Assembly: GCF_002086115.1 (NCBI RefSeq) | Contig: NZ_MVHJ01000006.1 | Coordinates: forward strand, 186,001 to 250,000 | Length of the DNA: 64,000 nt | Origin: Mycolicibacterium bacteremicum | Lineage (GTDB): Bacteria; Actinomycetota; Actinomycetes; Mycobacteriales; Mycobacteriaceae | Direction: 5' to 3' | Shown here: positions 26,032 to 34,983 of the stretch, in pieces | Layout of the letters: every line of letters begins with the position of its first letter | How positions within the stretch are numbered: the stretch's first letter is position 1 | Translations under genes and position numbers: made by a program | Notes under the pieces: generated by a model | What the model was told of the DNA's origin: nothing | Database searches by the model: none | The model's input: the letters and a program-made list of their open reading frames with translations, nothing else

Positions 26032-27261
26032 CTAGGCGCACTCGGTGGTCGCGGGCAGCCCGCCGAGACGCTCGGTCAGCCACCCCAGCTGATCGGCGAC
26101 CTCCAGGTCGCCGTGGCCCTTGTCGGGTTGGAAGTCCCACACCACGTTGCCACCGAGGGCGCAGGCCCGCTCGATCGCGGCGCGGGTCCAGTCCGGGTCG
26201 ATGTACTCGTCCTCGCCGCCGTAGACCACCGACAGCGGAGCCGCCAGCGGCTGCTGCGGCAGCGCCCAGGCCTGCAGGTACCCCCGCAGCCGATCGGCGG
26301 CCTCGGGCGTCTTCGGGGTCAGGTCACCGGGCTGCAGCTGCTCGATGAGGTCCTCCCGGTCGTGCACCGCCGCTCCCGAACACGCGATCAGGGTGTCCCA
26401 CCGCTCGGCGGCCACGCCGTGGCGGTAGTCGTCGCGGTTGACATCCGGGTGCATCCGGGCCAGCGATTCGATCACCAGGATCAGCGCGGCGGCCTGTTCG
26501 TTCGTCAGGGTGGCGTTGACGGCCTTGTCGACCAGTCCGGCGACATCGGCCACCGGCGCGAGCGCCAGTACGCCGCTGGGCAGCAGTTCGGGCGCGTAGG
26601 TGCCGGCCTGCTCGCCGACGGCCCAGACTGCGCCACCGCCCTGCGATCCGCCGAGCGCCGCCCAGCGTTCCGACACGTCGGGGAAGGTCTTGCGCAGCGC
26701 GCGCACCGAATCGATCATGTTGCGCCCCGCGGTGCGCGAGTCCAGGTAGGGATGGACGCCCGGTGCGCCCAGGCCCTGGAAGTCGGCGAAGGCGACCGCG
26801 AAGCCGAGGTCGGTCAGCTTGACCACCCAGTCGGTCATGCCGAGCAGCGTCGCCGACAGCGACGGCGCGCACATCTCGTCGATGCCGACGGTGCCGTGCC
26901 CGAAGGCGACCACCGGCCAGCCCCCGGCGGGCGCGCTGCCCTGCGGGACGTAGACCGAACCCGACACCTCCGTCGGCGCACCGGTGTCACCGTCGGTGGA
27001 CCGGTACACCACGCGGGCGGCGTCGATGCGCGAACCCTGCGGGCTGCGGCTGAACTCCGGCATGGTCATCGCACTGACCAACGAGCCGGGTCCGGCGCCG
27101 GACAAGTCCGCTCCGGGGATCGGTTCGGCCGTCGCGACCGGCGGCGGCGGGTCGGACAGCCCGGCCTGTTGGCGCGCCCGCGGCGAAACAGCCAGCGTCA
27201 CAACGGCAATCAGGATCAACACGGCCAGCACACCGCCGGCCACCAGCAGGATCCGGCGCAT
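26032..27261 (-). CDS. Secretory-lipase family (PF03583-type) esterase, paralog 2
   Basis: A 409-residue alpha/beta hydrolase with an N-terminal hydrophobic segment (residues 4-25) that serves as signal anchor. The same order of blocks as its paralogs is seen: GPGSLVSAMTMPE, VVYRSTDGDTGAPTEVSGSVYVP, FADFQGLGAPGVHPYLD, and the elbow GGSQGG with Ser206, where glycine replaces the usual histidine before the serine. C-terminal GGEDEYIDPDW and PDKGHGDLEV carry the likely acid and base. The start ATG shares one base with the acyltransferase stop (TGATG), so the two are coupled, suggesting linked roles. Confidence 0.83.
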   Translation of the reverse strand: MRRILLVAGGVLAVLILIAVVTLAVSPRARQQAGLSDPPPPVATAEPIPGADLSGAGPGSLVSAMTMPEFSRSPQGSRIDAARVVYRSTDGDTGAPTEVSGSVYVPQGSAPAGGWPVVAFGHGTVGIDEMCAPSLSATLLGMTDWVVKLTDLGFAVAFADFQGLGAPGVHPYLDSRTAGRNMIDSVRALRKTFPDVSERWAALGGSQGGGAVWAVGEQAGTYAPELLPSGVLALAPVADVAGLVDKAVNATLTNEQAAALILVIESLARMHPDVNRDDYRHGVAAERWDTLIACSGAAVHDREDLIEQLQPGDLTPKTPEAADRLRGYLQAWALPQQPLAAPLSVVYGGEDEYIDPDWTRAAIERACALGGNVVWDFQPDKGHGDLEVADQLGWLTERLGGLPATTECA

Positions 27262-28559
27262 CAGCGCTTCCGGAACCGCTTGACGAGGTCCAGGCCCGGA
27301 CGTTCGACGGCGTAATAGGTGATCGTCGACAGGACGATGGTCACGACTGCCACCACAGCAACGTTACGCAGCATTCCGCCCCAGGAGTCACCGGCGGCCA
27401 GATCGTAGCGGCCCAGCAGCAGCAACACCGGGTAGTGCCACAGGTACACCGACAGCGAGATCAGGCCGACGAAGTAGAACGGCTTGGCGTCCAGGAAGCG
27501 CGCGATCCGCGAGTCCCGGCCGCGCGCCAGCGGGAACACGACGATCGCGATGAACACCGCGGACACGAAACCGATTCCGGCCGTGGCGAATACGGTGCCC
27601 GCCACCGCCAGCACGAGGGCGCCGACGAAGGACACCAGCAACAGCGGGTAGCAGGCCATGTTGATCCGGCGGGCCGCCGGCGCCGAGATGACGCCCTGCT
27701 CGATCGCGACGAACAGGATCGCCGCGAACATGCCGTAGGCGAACAGGTCGGCGTTGGTCAGGAAGCTGCGCATGAACACCGCGGCCCAGGTCGGTCCCCA
27801 GTTCTGCATCATCACGGTGTCCGCGCCGGTGGCCGAGAACACCAGCGGTGCGAACAATCGGCCCACCACGCCGACGGTCAGCAGGATCACCGGGGCCAGG
27901 CATGCCAGCACCAGCGGTTTGACGTCGGTGCGCCGGCGCAGCCCGAAGAGCATCAGACCCAGCAGCGGCAGCGAGGCGTAGAACGCGATCTCCAGGGTCA
28001 GCGACCAGGACGGGCTGATTCCGGTCTGCACGTAGTCGGGGATGTAGGTCTGGGTGAGCGTCAGATTGGCCAGCAGCTCCCACGGATCGGTGATCATCCC
28101 GGTGCCGGCGTCGGTGCCGTGCGGCTGGATCGCGGAGTTCTCCACGTAGGCCACCTGCAGCACGTAGTTGCACAGCAGGAAGATCACCAGATACCCGGGG
28201 AACACCCGGAAGATCCGGTGCAGCACATACTGCTTGGTGTCGGGCATCGAGGCCGTCGACCGGTCCTTGGTCAGCCGGCGGATGTAGGGCAGGAACAACA
28301 GGAAGCCGCTGAGCACGAAGAACAGGATCAGCGCCAGGCCCAGCACACCCAGGAACGCCTTGTCGTGGGTGACCGGCGAATAGCTCAGCGCGACATGGCC
28401 GACCACGACGGCCAGGCAGCCCAGCCCACGGATGCCGTCGAGCCCGATGATCCTGGCGCGATTCGGCGCGCTGGCCATCACCTGTGATTCGACCGCCGAA
28501 TCGGGGGCGGCCGCCGCCGGCGGTGGGACGTCCCCGCGGGCCGCGTTCGTGTCTGTCAT
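27261..28559 (-). CDS. Integral-membrane acyltransferase 3 (OafA/YrhL-like)
   Basis: Acyltransferase-3 proteins move acetyl or longer acyl groups across the membrane onto extracytoplasmic sugars. This 432-residue protein has about ten hydrophobic helices. Family marks include IIGLDGIRGLGCLAVVVGHVALSY, with the conserved histidine on the first helix, VLSGFLLFLPYIRRL and a central SPSWSLTLEIAFYASLPLLGL block with the conserved glutamate. There is no C-terminal SGNH domain. It sits between lipase 3 and lipase 2 in the EPS operon. The expected role is O-acylation of the exopolysaccharide repeat; acyl donor and position are unknown. Confidence 0.88.
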   Translation of the reverse strand: MTDTNAARGDVPPPAAAAPDSAVESQVMASAPNRARIIGLDGIRGLGCLAVVVGHVALSYSPVTHDKAFLGVLGLALILFFVLSGFLLFLPYIRRLTKDRSTASMPDTKQYVLHRIFRVFPGYLVIFLLCNYVLQVAYVENSAIQPHGTDAGTGMITDPWELLANLTLTQTYIPDYVQTGISPSWSLTLEIAFYASLPLLGLMLFGLRRRTDVKPLVLACLAPVILLTVGVVGRLFAPLVFSATGADTVMMQNWGPTWAAVFMRSFLTNADLFAYGMFAAILFVAIEQGVISAPAARRINMACYPLLLVSFVGALVLAVAGTVFATAGIGFVSAVFIAIVVFPLARGRDSRIARFLDAKPFYFVGLISLSVYLWHYPVLLLLGRYDLAAGDSWGGMLRNVAVVAVVTIVLSTITYYAVERPGLDLVKRFRKR

Positions 28560-28611
28560 GGGGGTTCTCCGGTCGGGCGACGGTCTCGGTGCGGGTCCGG
28601 CGGTGGACCCG

Positions 28612-29853
28612 CTAGGCGGTCCGGAGGATCGACGGCCCGCCCTCCACCGTGCAGGTGTTGTCGGCGGGAGCGTCGGCGAACCGCTTGATGATCCAGTCCA
28701 GCGCGACGATCGGGTCGAAGTCGCCGTGTCCGCGACCGCCAGCGATGAACGATGCCACGATGTCGCCCAGATCGCAGGCTCTTTGCACCGCGTCGGTGGT
28801 CCAGGCCACCGGCACCACGTCGTCGGCGTCGCCGTGCACGACGAACATCGGGGCGGCCGCCGGGGCCTTGGGCAGACCGCTCATCTGCTGCAGGTATCCA
28901 CGCAGCCGATCGACCGCCTCGGGGGTGGCCGGCCGCAGATCCTCGGGCGGGATCTTCTCGGCCACCTCGAGACGCTCCTCGGCGGCGTCGATCGAACACC
29001 CGGCCAGCAGGTTCCAGTTCTGGGCGACCAACCCGCGCCGGTAGTCGTCGAGGTTCATCTCGGGATGCGCGTTCTGCAACGAGGACAGGATGAGCACCAT
29101 CGCGATGCGCTGCTGCGGGGACAGCGTGCCCGCGGCGGCCATGTCGGCCAGGCCGGTGATGTCGGCGGCCGGGGACACGCTCACCGATCCGAGCAGCCGG
29201 GTGTTGCGGGCGCCGTAGGTGTTGAACACCTCGTTGGCCGCCCAGGACGCCTGCCCACCCTGGGACACCCCGAAGGCGACCCAGCGCTCGGAGATGTCGG
29301 GGACCAGGCGTTGTGCCGCGCTGGCCGCGTCGACCATGTTGTAGCCGGCCGTCGTCGCATCCAGGTACGGGTGGTAGCTGTTGGTGTTGCCCAGCCCCTG
29401 ATAGTCCGGCACCACCATCACGTAGCCGAGGGTCACCAGCGCCCGGATGGCGTCGGCCGAGCCGAGCAGGGTCGGCGACAGCGAGGGCCCGCACTCCGAC
29501 AGCACGCCCGTGGTGCCGTGCCCGAACACGATGACCGGCCAGCCACCCTCGGGCGCCGTGCCGTCCGGCACGAAAACGCTGCCGGTCACCACCTGCGGGC
29601 TGCCGTCCACCCCGGAGGTGGAGTTGTAGCTGATGTGCGCGGCGATCGAGGTGATGCGCAGCAGCCGGCGGTCGACGGTCGGCAGCCGGGTCGCGCTGAC
29701 CAGCGAGCCGGGGCCGGTCGCGGAGAAATCGGCGGGCAGCTGGATCTCGGTGACCGCGGGCGCCGGGGGTTCGGTGTCGGGCCCGGCACAGCCGGCGGCC
29801 ACCAGCGCGACCGCCAGCAACGAGCTCGCCAGCATCTTCTTGGGCAGTATCAC
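28612..29853 (-). CDS. Secretory-lipase family lipoprotein, paralog 3
   Basis: A 413-residue lipoprotein: the signal peptide ends in a lipobox AAGC, with Cys22 as lipidation site, followed by a Pro/Ala linker. Then come the family blocks GPGSLVSATRLP, HISYNSTSGVDGSPQVVTGSVF, VVPDYQGLGNTNSYHPYLD and the elbow GVSQGG with Ser197. The likely acid lies in VHGDADDVVPVAW and the base in GGRGHGDFDP. It is seven bases downstream of the Wzz-like gene and 52 bases upstream of the acyltransferase. Expected at the outer face of the membrane, where polysaccharide is assembled. Confidence 0.85.
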   Translation of the reverse strand: MILPKKMLASSLLAVALVAAGCAGPDTEPPAPAVTEIQLPADFSATGPGSLVSATRLPTVDRRLLRITSIAAHISYNSTSGVDGSPQVVTGSVFVPDGTAPEGGWPVIVFGHGTTGVLSECGPSLSPTLLGSADAIRALVTLGYVMVVPDYQGLGNTNSYHPYLDATTAGYNMVDAASAAQRLVPDISERWVAFGVSQGGQASWAANEVFNTYGARNTRLLGSVSVSPAADITGLADMAAAGTLSPQQRIAMVLILSSLQNAHPEMNLDDYRRGLVAQNWNLLAGCSIDAAEERLEVAEKIPPEDLRPATPEAVDRLRGYLQQMSGLPKAPAAAPMFVVHGDADDVVPVAWTTDAVQRACDLGDIVASFIAGGRGHGDFDPIVALDWIIKRFADAPADNTCTVEGGPSILRTA

Positions 29854-29860
29854 AGAGCTC

Positions 29861-30595
29861 CTAGGACTTACCGGTGGACATCGCGACGTTGACGACGTCG
29901 ACCAGCTGGCCGCGGGTCAGCACGTTGTCCCTGGCGATACCGACGGCCAGCACCAACACCGCGCTGAGCGCGAAACCCAGCCCGGCGGCCACGATCAGCG
30001 TGTTCTTCACGTCGGGTTGCACCTCGTGGGCGGTGGTGGCCGGATCGACCGGCATCAACTCGGCGACCGGCCCGGTGTACTGGATGGCATCGGTGGGCTC
30101 GGCCTGGATCCACTCCAGCTCCCCCGACAGCTTCATCAGGTTGCCCGCCAGCGCGTTGACGGCGGTCACGGTCTGGTCGGCGTCGGAGCCGGCGACGGTC
30201 ACCCGCAGCAGCACCGAGCTGGGCCGGCCGAACCTGTTGATGCCGTAGGGCTCCCAGGTCGCGGTGGTGTTGGCGGCCAGCTGCTCGGCCGTCATCGGCA
30301 GGCCGGTCTCGTCGATGGCGCGCTGGCTGACCACCCGCGACTGCGCCAGCGAGGAGTATGTCGCCATCCGGCTGTTGGCGCCGAGACCACCGGCATAGGC
30401 CGAGTACGTCCCGGGGTCACCGGCGACATGGGCGAACAGCAGCGCCGACGCGGTGTAGCTGCGTTCGAAGGTGGCCTTCTGCAACAGGTAGGCCGCACCC
30501 GGGGCCAGCACGGTGGCAACCAGGATGATCAGCCAGCCCTTGGCCAGGATCGTCGGATAGTCCCGCACCCGCGGAACATCAACCGGGGCCCTCAA
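29861..30595 (-). CDS. Wzz-like polysaccharide chain-length protein without kinase domain
   Basis: A 244-residue protein built like a polysaccharide co-polymerase: one membrane helix near residues 20-40 (GWLIILVATVLAPGAAYLL), an extracytoplasmic domain, and a second helix near the end (NTLIVAAGLGFALSAVLVLAVG). A short cytoplasmic tail follows. No ATP-binding motifs are present. I start at TTG 30595 because it overlaps the lipase 4 stop by four bases (TTGA), a common coupling arrangement; a GTG at 30568 is possible. It probably sets chain length together with the kinase-like Wzc protein encoded two genes upstream. Confidence 0.72.
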   Translation of the reverse strand: MRAPVDVPRVRDYPTILAKGWLIILVATVLAPGAAYLLQKATFERSYTASALLFAHVAGDPGTYSAYAGGLGANSRMATYSSLAQSRVVSQRAIDETGLPMTAEQLAANTTATWEPYGINRFGRPSSVLLRVTVAGSDADQTVTAVNALAGNLMKLSGELEWIQAEPTDAIQYTGPVAELMPVDPATTAHEVQPDVKNTLIVAAGLGFALSAVLVLAVGIARDNVLTRGQLVDVVNVAMSTGKS

Positions 30596-31845
30596 TTTCG
30601 CCCCAGGCAATCGTTGGGCGGCGGGTCGGCACCGTCGAGGCGGTCCATCAGCCAGGGCAGCGTGAAGCCACTGTCCAGATCGGCGTGCCCCTTGCCGACA
30701 CCCTTCTCGATCTGGATGTAACTGCCCATCGCGCAGGCCCGGTCCAGCGCCTGCTCGAACCAGGCCTGGTTGACCAGCATGTCCTGGGTGCCGTAGCCGA
30801 CCACCATCGGCGTCAGGTTGGGCGCCTGGGGCACCGCGATCTCGGCGAGGCGGTCCCGCAGCCACACCACGTCCTCATATGTCGCGGGCTTGAGGTCCTC
30901 GTTGGTCATCAGCGCGCGCACCCGGGCGATGTCGTCGAAGTTGGGTGGGATGCAGTCCAGCAGCGCGTCCCAGTTCTGGGCGGTGACACCGCGGCGGTAG
31001 TTGTCCAGGTTCATCTCGGGGTTGAACCATTTGAGCGACTGCAGCGCGAACACCAGGGTGACCCGCTGATCGGGGGTCAGCGTCTCGTTCCACGCGGCGT
31101 CGGCCAGGCCGGCCATGTCGGCGGCCGGAGCCATCGACACGGTGCCCAGCAGGTCCAGGCCCTGCCCGTAGGTGGGGGCCTGCTCGGCGGCCGCCCACAC
31201 CGCCAGTCCACCCGCGGAGTGCCCGTAGGCCAGCCACTTGCCGGTGGTCTCGGCACCGACCCGCTGCGCCGCGCGCACCGAGTCGATCACGTTGTAGCCG
31301 TAGGTCTTTGCGTTCAGGAACGGGTGCTGATAGCCCTCCACCCCGGCGCCCTGGAAGTCCGAGACGGTGACCAGGAATCCGGCCCGCACGAACACCGACA
31401 TGGTCCAGGCGTTCAGCGGCAGGCTGCCGTACAGGCTGCTGGCGCACTTGTTCAGCACACCCTTGGTGCCCTGCCCGAAGGCCAGGATCGGCCAGCCCCC
31501 CTTGGGCGGATCGCCGGGCGGGATCGCCACGGCGCCGGAGACCTCGGTCGGTTGGCCGTCGACACCGGAAGTGGACCGGTACACCACCCGCATATAGGTG
31601 GCGTCGTCCTGGTTGAGCAGTTCGCTGCCCGACATCGGCTCCACCGAGATCAGCGATCCGGGCCCGTCGTCGGTCATGTCCGGCGGTGGGAGCCGCGGCT
31701 TGCCGTCGAACGGCGGGGTGAAGGTCTTGATGGCCGGCGGTGCCGAGGCCTCCGGCGGGGGCGCCGGCTCGGCGGGCGCGCAGGCGGTCACCAGCACGAC
31801 CGCCGCACACAGCGCCGCCGCGGCGCGGAACACCCTCGGCGACAC
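30592..31845 (-). CDS. Secretory-lipase family lipoprotein, paralog 4
   Basis: A 417-residue lipoprotein with lipobox VTAC (Cys22) and a Pro-rich linker. The catalytic domain shares its landmarks with the other three paralogs: GPGSLISVEPM, VVYRSTSGVDGQPTEVSGAVAIP, VSDFQGAGVEGYQHPFLN, and a GHSAGG elbow with Ser210. The probable acid is in VGYGTQDMLVNQAWF and the base in GKGHADLDSG. It starts at GTG 31845, two bases after the stop of the kinase-like gene, and overlaps the Wzz-like gene, so it is embedded in the core of the EPS operon. Confidence 0.85.
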   Translation of the reverse strand: MSPRVFRAAAALCAAVVLVTACAPAEPAPPPEASAPPAIKTFTPPFDGKPRLPPPDMTDDGPGSLISVEPMSGSELLNQDDATYMRVVYRSTSGVDGQPTEVSGAVAIPPGDPPKGGWPILAFGQGTKGVLNKCASSLYGSLPLNAWTMSVFVRAGFLVTVSDFQGAGVEGYQHPFLNAKTYGYNVIDSVRAAQRVGAETTGKWLAYGHSAGGLAVWAAAEQAPTYGQGLDLLGTVSMAPAADMAGLADAAWNETLTPDQRVTLVFALQSLKWFNPEMNLDNYRRGVTAQNWDALLDCIPPNFDDIARVRALMTNEDLKPATYEDVVWLRDRLAEIAVPQAPNLTPMVVGYGTQDMLVNQAWFEQALDRACAMGSYIQIEKGVGKGHADLDSGFTLPWLMDRLDGADPPPNDCLGRN

Positions 31846-31847
31846 TC

Positions 31848-33305
31848 CTACCTCTTGGCCGATGACGAGGTGGGCGAGTCGGCCTTGGCGGCGTCATCGT
31901 CGGACGGGGCGGCCGCGGCGCGCGAGGTGCCGGCCGCGGACGCGCTGTGCTTGCGATCGGCCGAGAGCTCACGACGGTGTCCCGGCTCGAAGGTCGCGAC
32001 CACGCCGAGCACGGTGGCGTGCGCGGTCTGCAGCACGGTGATGCCCTTGCGCAGTGCCGAGGCCTTGGTGTGCCCGATGCGGCCGAGCACCAGGGCGCCG
32101 TCGCCCAGCGCGGCGGGCACCGTGCCGTCGGCGTACTTGGTCAGCGGCGGGGTGTCGATGATCACGTACTCGAAGTGCCCGCGCAGCAGCTCGAGCACCC
32201 GCGAGGTGCGCTGGTCGCCCCACAGGTCGCGGCGCACCGAGGGCACCGGGCCGGCGGGCAGCAGCGCCACCCGCGATCCGGGCACCTCGATCAGCGACTC
32301 GGACAGGTCGTGCTGACCGGCCAGCAGGGTGCTGAATCCCTTGGTGCCCGCCTGCTTGAGGGCGGCGCCGTCGAGGCCGAGCAGTTGCGGCAGTTCGGGT
32401 TTGACCAGATCGCCGTCGACGAGGACCACCGAGTGGCCGGCCTCGGCGAACGCCGCGGCCAGATCGGCCGCGGTGGTGGACCGGCCGTCCTGCGGGGACG
32501 GGCTGGTCACCGCGATCACCCGGGGGTGCTGGCCGTGCGCGTTGCGGGCGAACTGCACATTGGTGCGCAGCTCGCGCAGGCGCTCGACGGGCAGACCACC
32601 GGCCTCGATGTCGACGATGCCGGTGCGGTTCTCACCGTCGGCGACCAGGGTGCCCAGCAATGGCACGCCGGTGACGTCCTCGATGCGCTCGCGGCGGCGG
32701 ATCTTGGTGTCCGACAGGCCCAGCGCGATGGCCAGCAGCACACCGAGCACCAGCCCGCCGACGGCGCCGGCGGCCAGCCGGATCGGCAGGCCCATGGACT
32801 CGACCCGGGTGCCGTAGCTGGCGTCGTCGACCAGCACGGCCGCCGCGGCGGCCTCGCCACCGCGGCGCGAGGTCTCCAGCTCGGCGGTGACGTTGACCAG
32901 CTGATCGGCCACGGCGTTGGCGTAGCGCTGCGCGGCGGCCGGATCCGGATCGGTGGCGGTGATGTCGAGCAGCACGGTCTGCGGCATCGGGACGGCCGTG
33001 ATCTTGGAGCGCAGCTCCGCCACCGAGATGGGCGCCTTCAGCTGCGCGATGGCGCGGGCGGCGACCTGATCGCTGGTGGCCAGACCGGCATAGGAGAACA
33101 CCCGCTCCTGGGAGAACAGGTTGTTCTGGTAGGCGTCACCGACCGAGGTACCGCTCTGGGTGGTGACGAACAGCCGGGTCGTCGAGGAGTACTGCGTGGT
33201 CGACAGGAAGGTGCTGGCATAGCCCACAGCAACGCCGATCAGCGTTGCCAGGAGAACCACCCACCAGAACCGGCGAAAAATTCGCAGGTAATCACCGACG
33301 GCCAA
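31848..33305 (-). CDS. Wzz/Wzc-type polysaccharide co-polymerase with BY-kinase-like domain
   Basis: A 485-residue fusion of a Wzz domain and a bacterial tyrosine-kinase-like domain. Membrane helices lie at about residues 13-33 and 176-196. The cytoplasmic domain has SPSPQDGRST (269-277) at the Walker A position, DGD (297-299) as Walker A' and VIIDTPP (381-387) as Walker B. The essential Walker A lysine is arginine (Arg275) and the C-terminal tail has no tyrosine cluster, so kinase activity is doubtful. TTG 33305 is chosen as start because GGAG lies seven bases upstream and the Wzz domain begins right after. First gene of the lipase-rich EPS operon. Confidence 0.82.
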   Translation of the reverse strand: MAVGDYLRIFRRFWWVVLLATLIGVAVGYASTFLSTTQYSSTTRLFVTTQSGTSVGDAYQNNLFSQERVFSYAGLATSDQVAARAIAQLKAPISVAELRSKITAVPMPQTVLLDITATDPDPAAAQRYANAVADQLVNVTAELETSRRGGEAAAAAVLVDDASYGTRVESMGLPIRLAAGAVGGLVLGVLLAIALGLSDTKIRRRERIEDVTGVPLLGTLVADGENRTGIVDIEAGGLPVERLRELRTNVQFARNAHGQHPRVIAVTSPSPQDGRSTTAADLAAAFAEAGHSVVLVDGDLVKPELPQLLGLDGAALKQAGTKGFSTLLAGQHDLSESLIEVPGSRVALLPAGPVPSVRRDLWGDQRTSRVLELLRGHFEYVIIDTPPLTKYADGTVPAALGDGALVLGRIGHTKASALRKGITVLQTAHATVLGVVATFEPGHRRELSADRKHSASAAGTSRAAAAPSDDDAAKADSPTSSSAKR

Positions 33306-33472
33306 GGGAGCACTCCATTCGCTTCTGGATCGCCACGACAATGCAACGATAGCGTCAACAACGACAGCCGCACAGTTTGCGGGTGGCACCCTAGGTAGCG
33401 GCGCCGGCGAAACCGATGCAAGGATAGTTAAATGCAACAACGGTGCAGTAAAGCCGTGAGGATCATTCCGCA

Positions 33473-33493
33473 ATGAAGACGAGTCCGCAATGA
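33473..33493 (+). CDS. Six-codon upstream ORF coupled to the Wzy-like gene
   Basis: ATG AAG ACG AGT CCG CAA TGA encodes MKTSPQ. The stop overlaps the ATG of the Wzy-like gene by four bases. A GAGG lies about 12 bases before its ATG, whereas the main ATG has only a weak purine stretch. It could feed ribosomes into the polymerase gene. Expression is unproven. Confidence 0.35.
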   Translation: MKTSPQ

Positions 33494-34983
33494 AACTCGT
33501 CGCGTCGGCGCGGAACAACGTGCTCGTCGGCGCCGCGATCGTTGCGTCGGTGGCGCTGGTGGCCGGTGCGGCCACGGTCGTCGGCAAGCCGGCGATCATG
33601 GCGGTGGCGGCGCTGATCGCGCTGTCGGTCGGCGTGTATATCGGCCTGCGTCATCCGCTCTGGCTGTACTGGGGCATGGCCGTCGCGGTCGGCACACTGC
33701 CGTTCGGCTACTTCCCCGGTGTGCACCTGCCGCTGTATCTGCCGTTCGCCGGCGGGGCGCTGGTCGCGGCGCTGGTACATCCCAACGCGGCCAAGCGTTT
33801 CCCGGTGTTGGGCAGCACCCTGGCCAAGGCTGTGCTGGTGCTGGTGATCATCTCCGGGATCTCGATGATCATCACGTTCAGCTCGATCGTCAACATCCTG
33901 GACTACACCAAGTGGGCCATCGCGACGGGCGCGTTCTTCGCCATCCTCGCGCTGCCCCGTGAGCACCTGGCCAAGTTCGGCCGGGTGTTCGTCTACGCGG
34001 CGGCGTTCAACGCCTCGTTCGGCATCGCGTCGATCGTGATGGGGTCCAATCAGATTCTGCTGCAACCGTTTCGGATCTTCGGCTACGCCGTCGCCAACAC
34101 CGAGCGGTTCTTCTTCACGGGCGGTACCGCCGACCTGCGCGGTGACGGTCGATTCGCGGTGGCCGCCGACAGCCAGGCGTTCAGCCGCCTCGGCGGGCTG
34201 TGGCTGGACCCCAACGCCGCAGGCATCGGGCTGGTGATCTCCTTCGTGATCGCCCTGATCGTGTTCAGCGGCTGGCGCCGGGTGGTACTGGCCGGCATCC
34301 TGGGCGCGGCGATCGCCCTGACGCTGAGCCGGTCGGCGATCGTGTCGGTGTTGGTCGGCGTTTTGCTGGTGTTCCTGTTCCACCCGATGCGCGCCCGCGA
34401 CCGGCAACTGCTGATCGGCACGCTGACGCTGGCCTTCATCAGTGCGTTCATGGTTCCCTCGGTGCGCACCCGGCTGCTGGGGACGCTGAGCCAGAACGAT
34501 GCCGGTGCGACCGACCGCGTCGATTCGATCCGCGAGTTCCCCGGCCGGATGGGCGGGCATTGGCTGTTCGGGTGGGGTTGGTCACAGCGCGAGTTCAAGG
34601 ACGGCGCGTACGCCTTCCTGGAGAATTTCGTGTCCAACGCACCGTTGATCGCCATCCACCGCGGCGGGATCTTCGTCGGACTTGCGTTCCTGGGCGTCGT
34701 TGCGATCGGTTGCGTAATTGGCTACCGACTGCTGCGGGCGAATTCGCTGCCGCGGGCGCTATATGGCGGCGTATTCATCGGATTCTCGTTCGTCGCGCTC
34801 AATCTGGACCATCCCGTGGTGGTCATCCCGCAGATCGTGTTCCTGTACACGATTTTCCTGACATTCCTGGCCTACGCCGATCAGCTGCGGGTGGAGGCCG
34901 CCGAATCCGACGCGCAGGTGGCGCGCGTCGAGGATGCCCGAAAGTTCGAGGACCCGCCGGTGGCGGTGCCCGCCGGCGGCTAA
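33490..34983 (+). CDS. O-antigen polymerase/ligase family protein (Wzy/WaaL-like)
   Basis: Polymerises lipid-linked repeat units, or ligates them, on the outer face of the membrane. The 497-residue protein has about eleven hydrophobic segments. The large extracytoplasmic loop typical of Wzy_C proteins lies between two late helices and includes DRVDSIREFPGRMGGHWLFGWGWSQREF, matching the R-x-x-(W/H)-x-x-(A/S)-x2-h-x3-P-h-x-G-h-G pattern loosely. LDPNAAGIGLVISF and LSRSAIVSVLVG are family-like. It is the only rightward gene of the EPS region, divergent from the Wzc-like gene and convergent with a glycosyltransferase; their stop codons overlap (TAA 34981-34983 against TAG 34982-34980). Confidence 0.85.
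   Translation: MKLVASARNNVLVGAAIVASVALVAGAATVVGKPAIMAVAALIALSVGVYIGLRHPLWLYWGMAVAVGTLPFGYFPGVHLPLYLPFAGGALVAALVHPNAAKRFPVLGSTLAKAVLVLVIISGISMIITFSSIVNILDYTKWAIATGAFFAILALPREHLAKFGRVFVYAAAFNASFGIASIVMGSNQILLQPFRIFGYAVANTERFFFTGGTADLRGDGRFAVAADSQAFSRLGGLWLDPNAAGIGLVISFVIALIVFSGWRRVVLAGILGAAIALTLSRSAIVSVLVGVLLVFLFHPMRARDRQLLIGTLTLAFISAFMVPSVRTRLLGTLSQNDAGATDRVDSIREFPGRMGGHWLFGWGWSQREFKDGAYAFLENFVSNAPLIAIHRGGIFVGLAFLGVVAIGCVIGYRLLRANSLPRALYGGVFIGFSFVALNLDHPVVVIPQIVFLYTIFLTFLAYADQLRVEAAESDAQVARVEDARKFEDPPVAVPAGG

Noticed and set aside
29861..30865. Upstream extension of the Wzz-like frame to 30865
   Set aside because: The extra 90 codons lie inside lipase 4 in another frame and look like shadow sequence; the chain-length domain begins near 30595.
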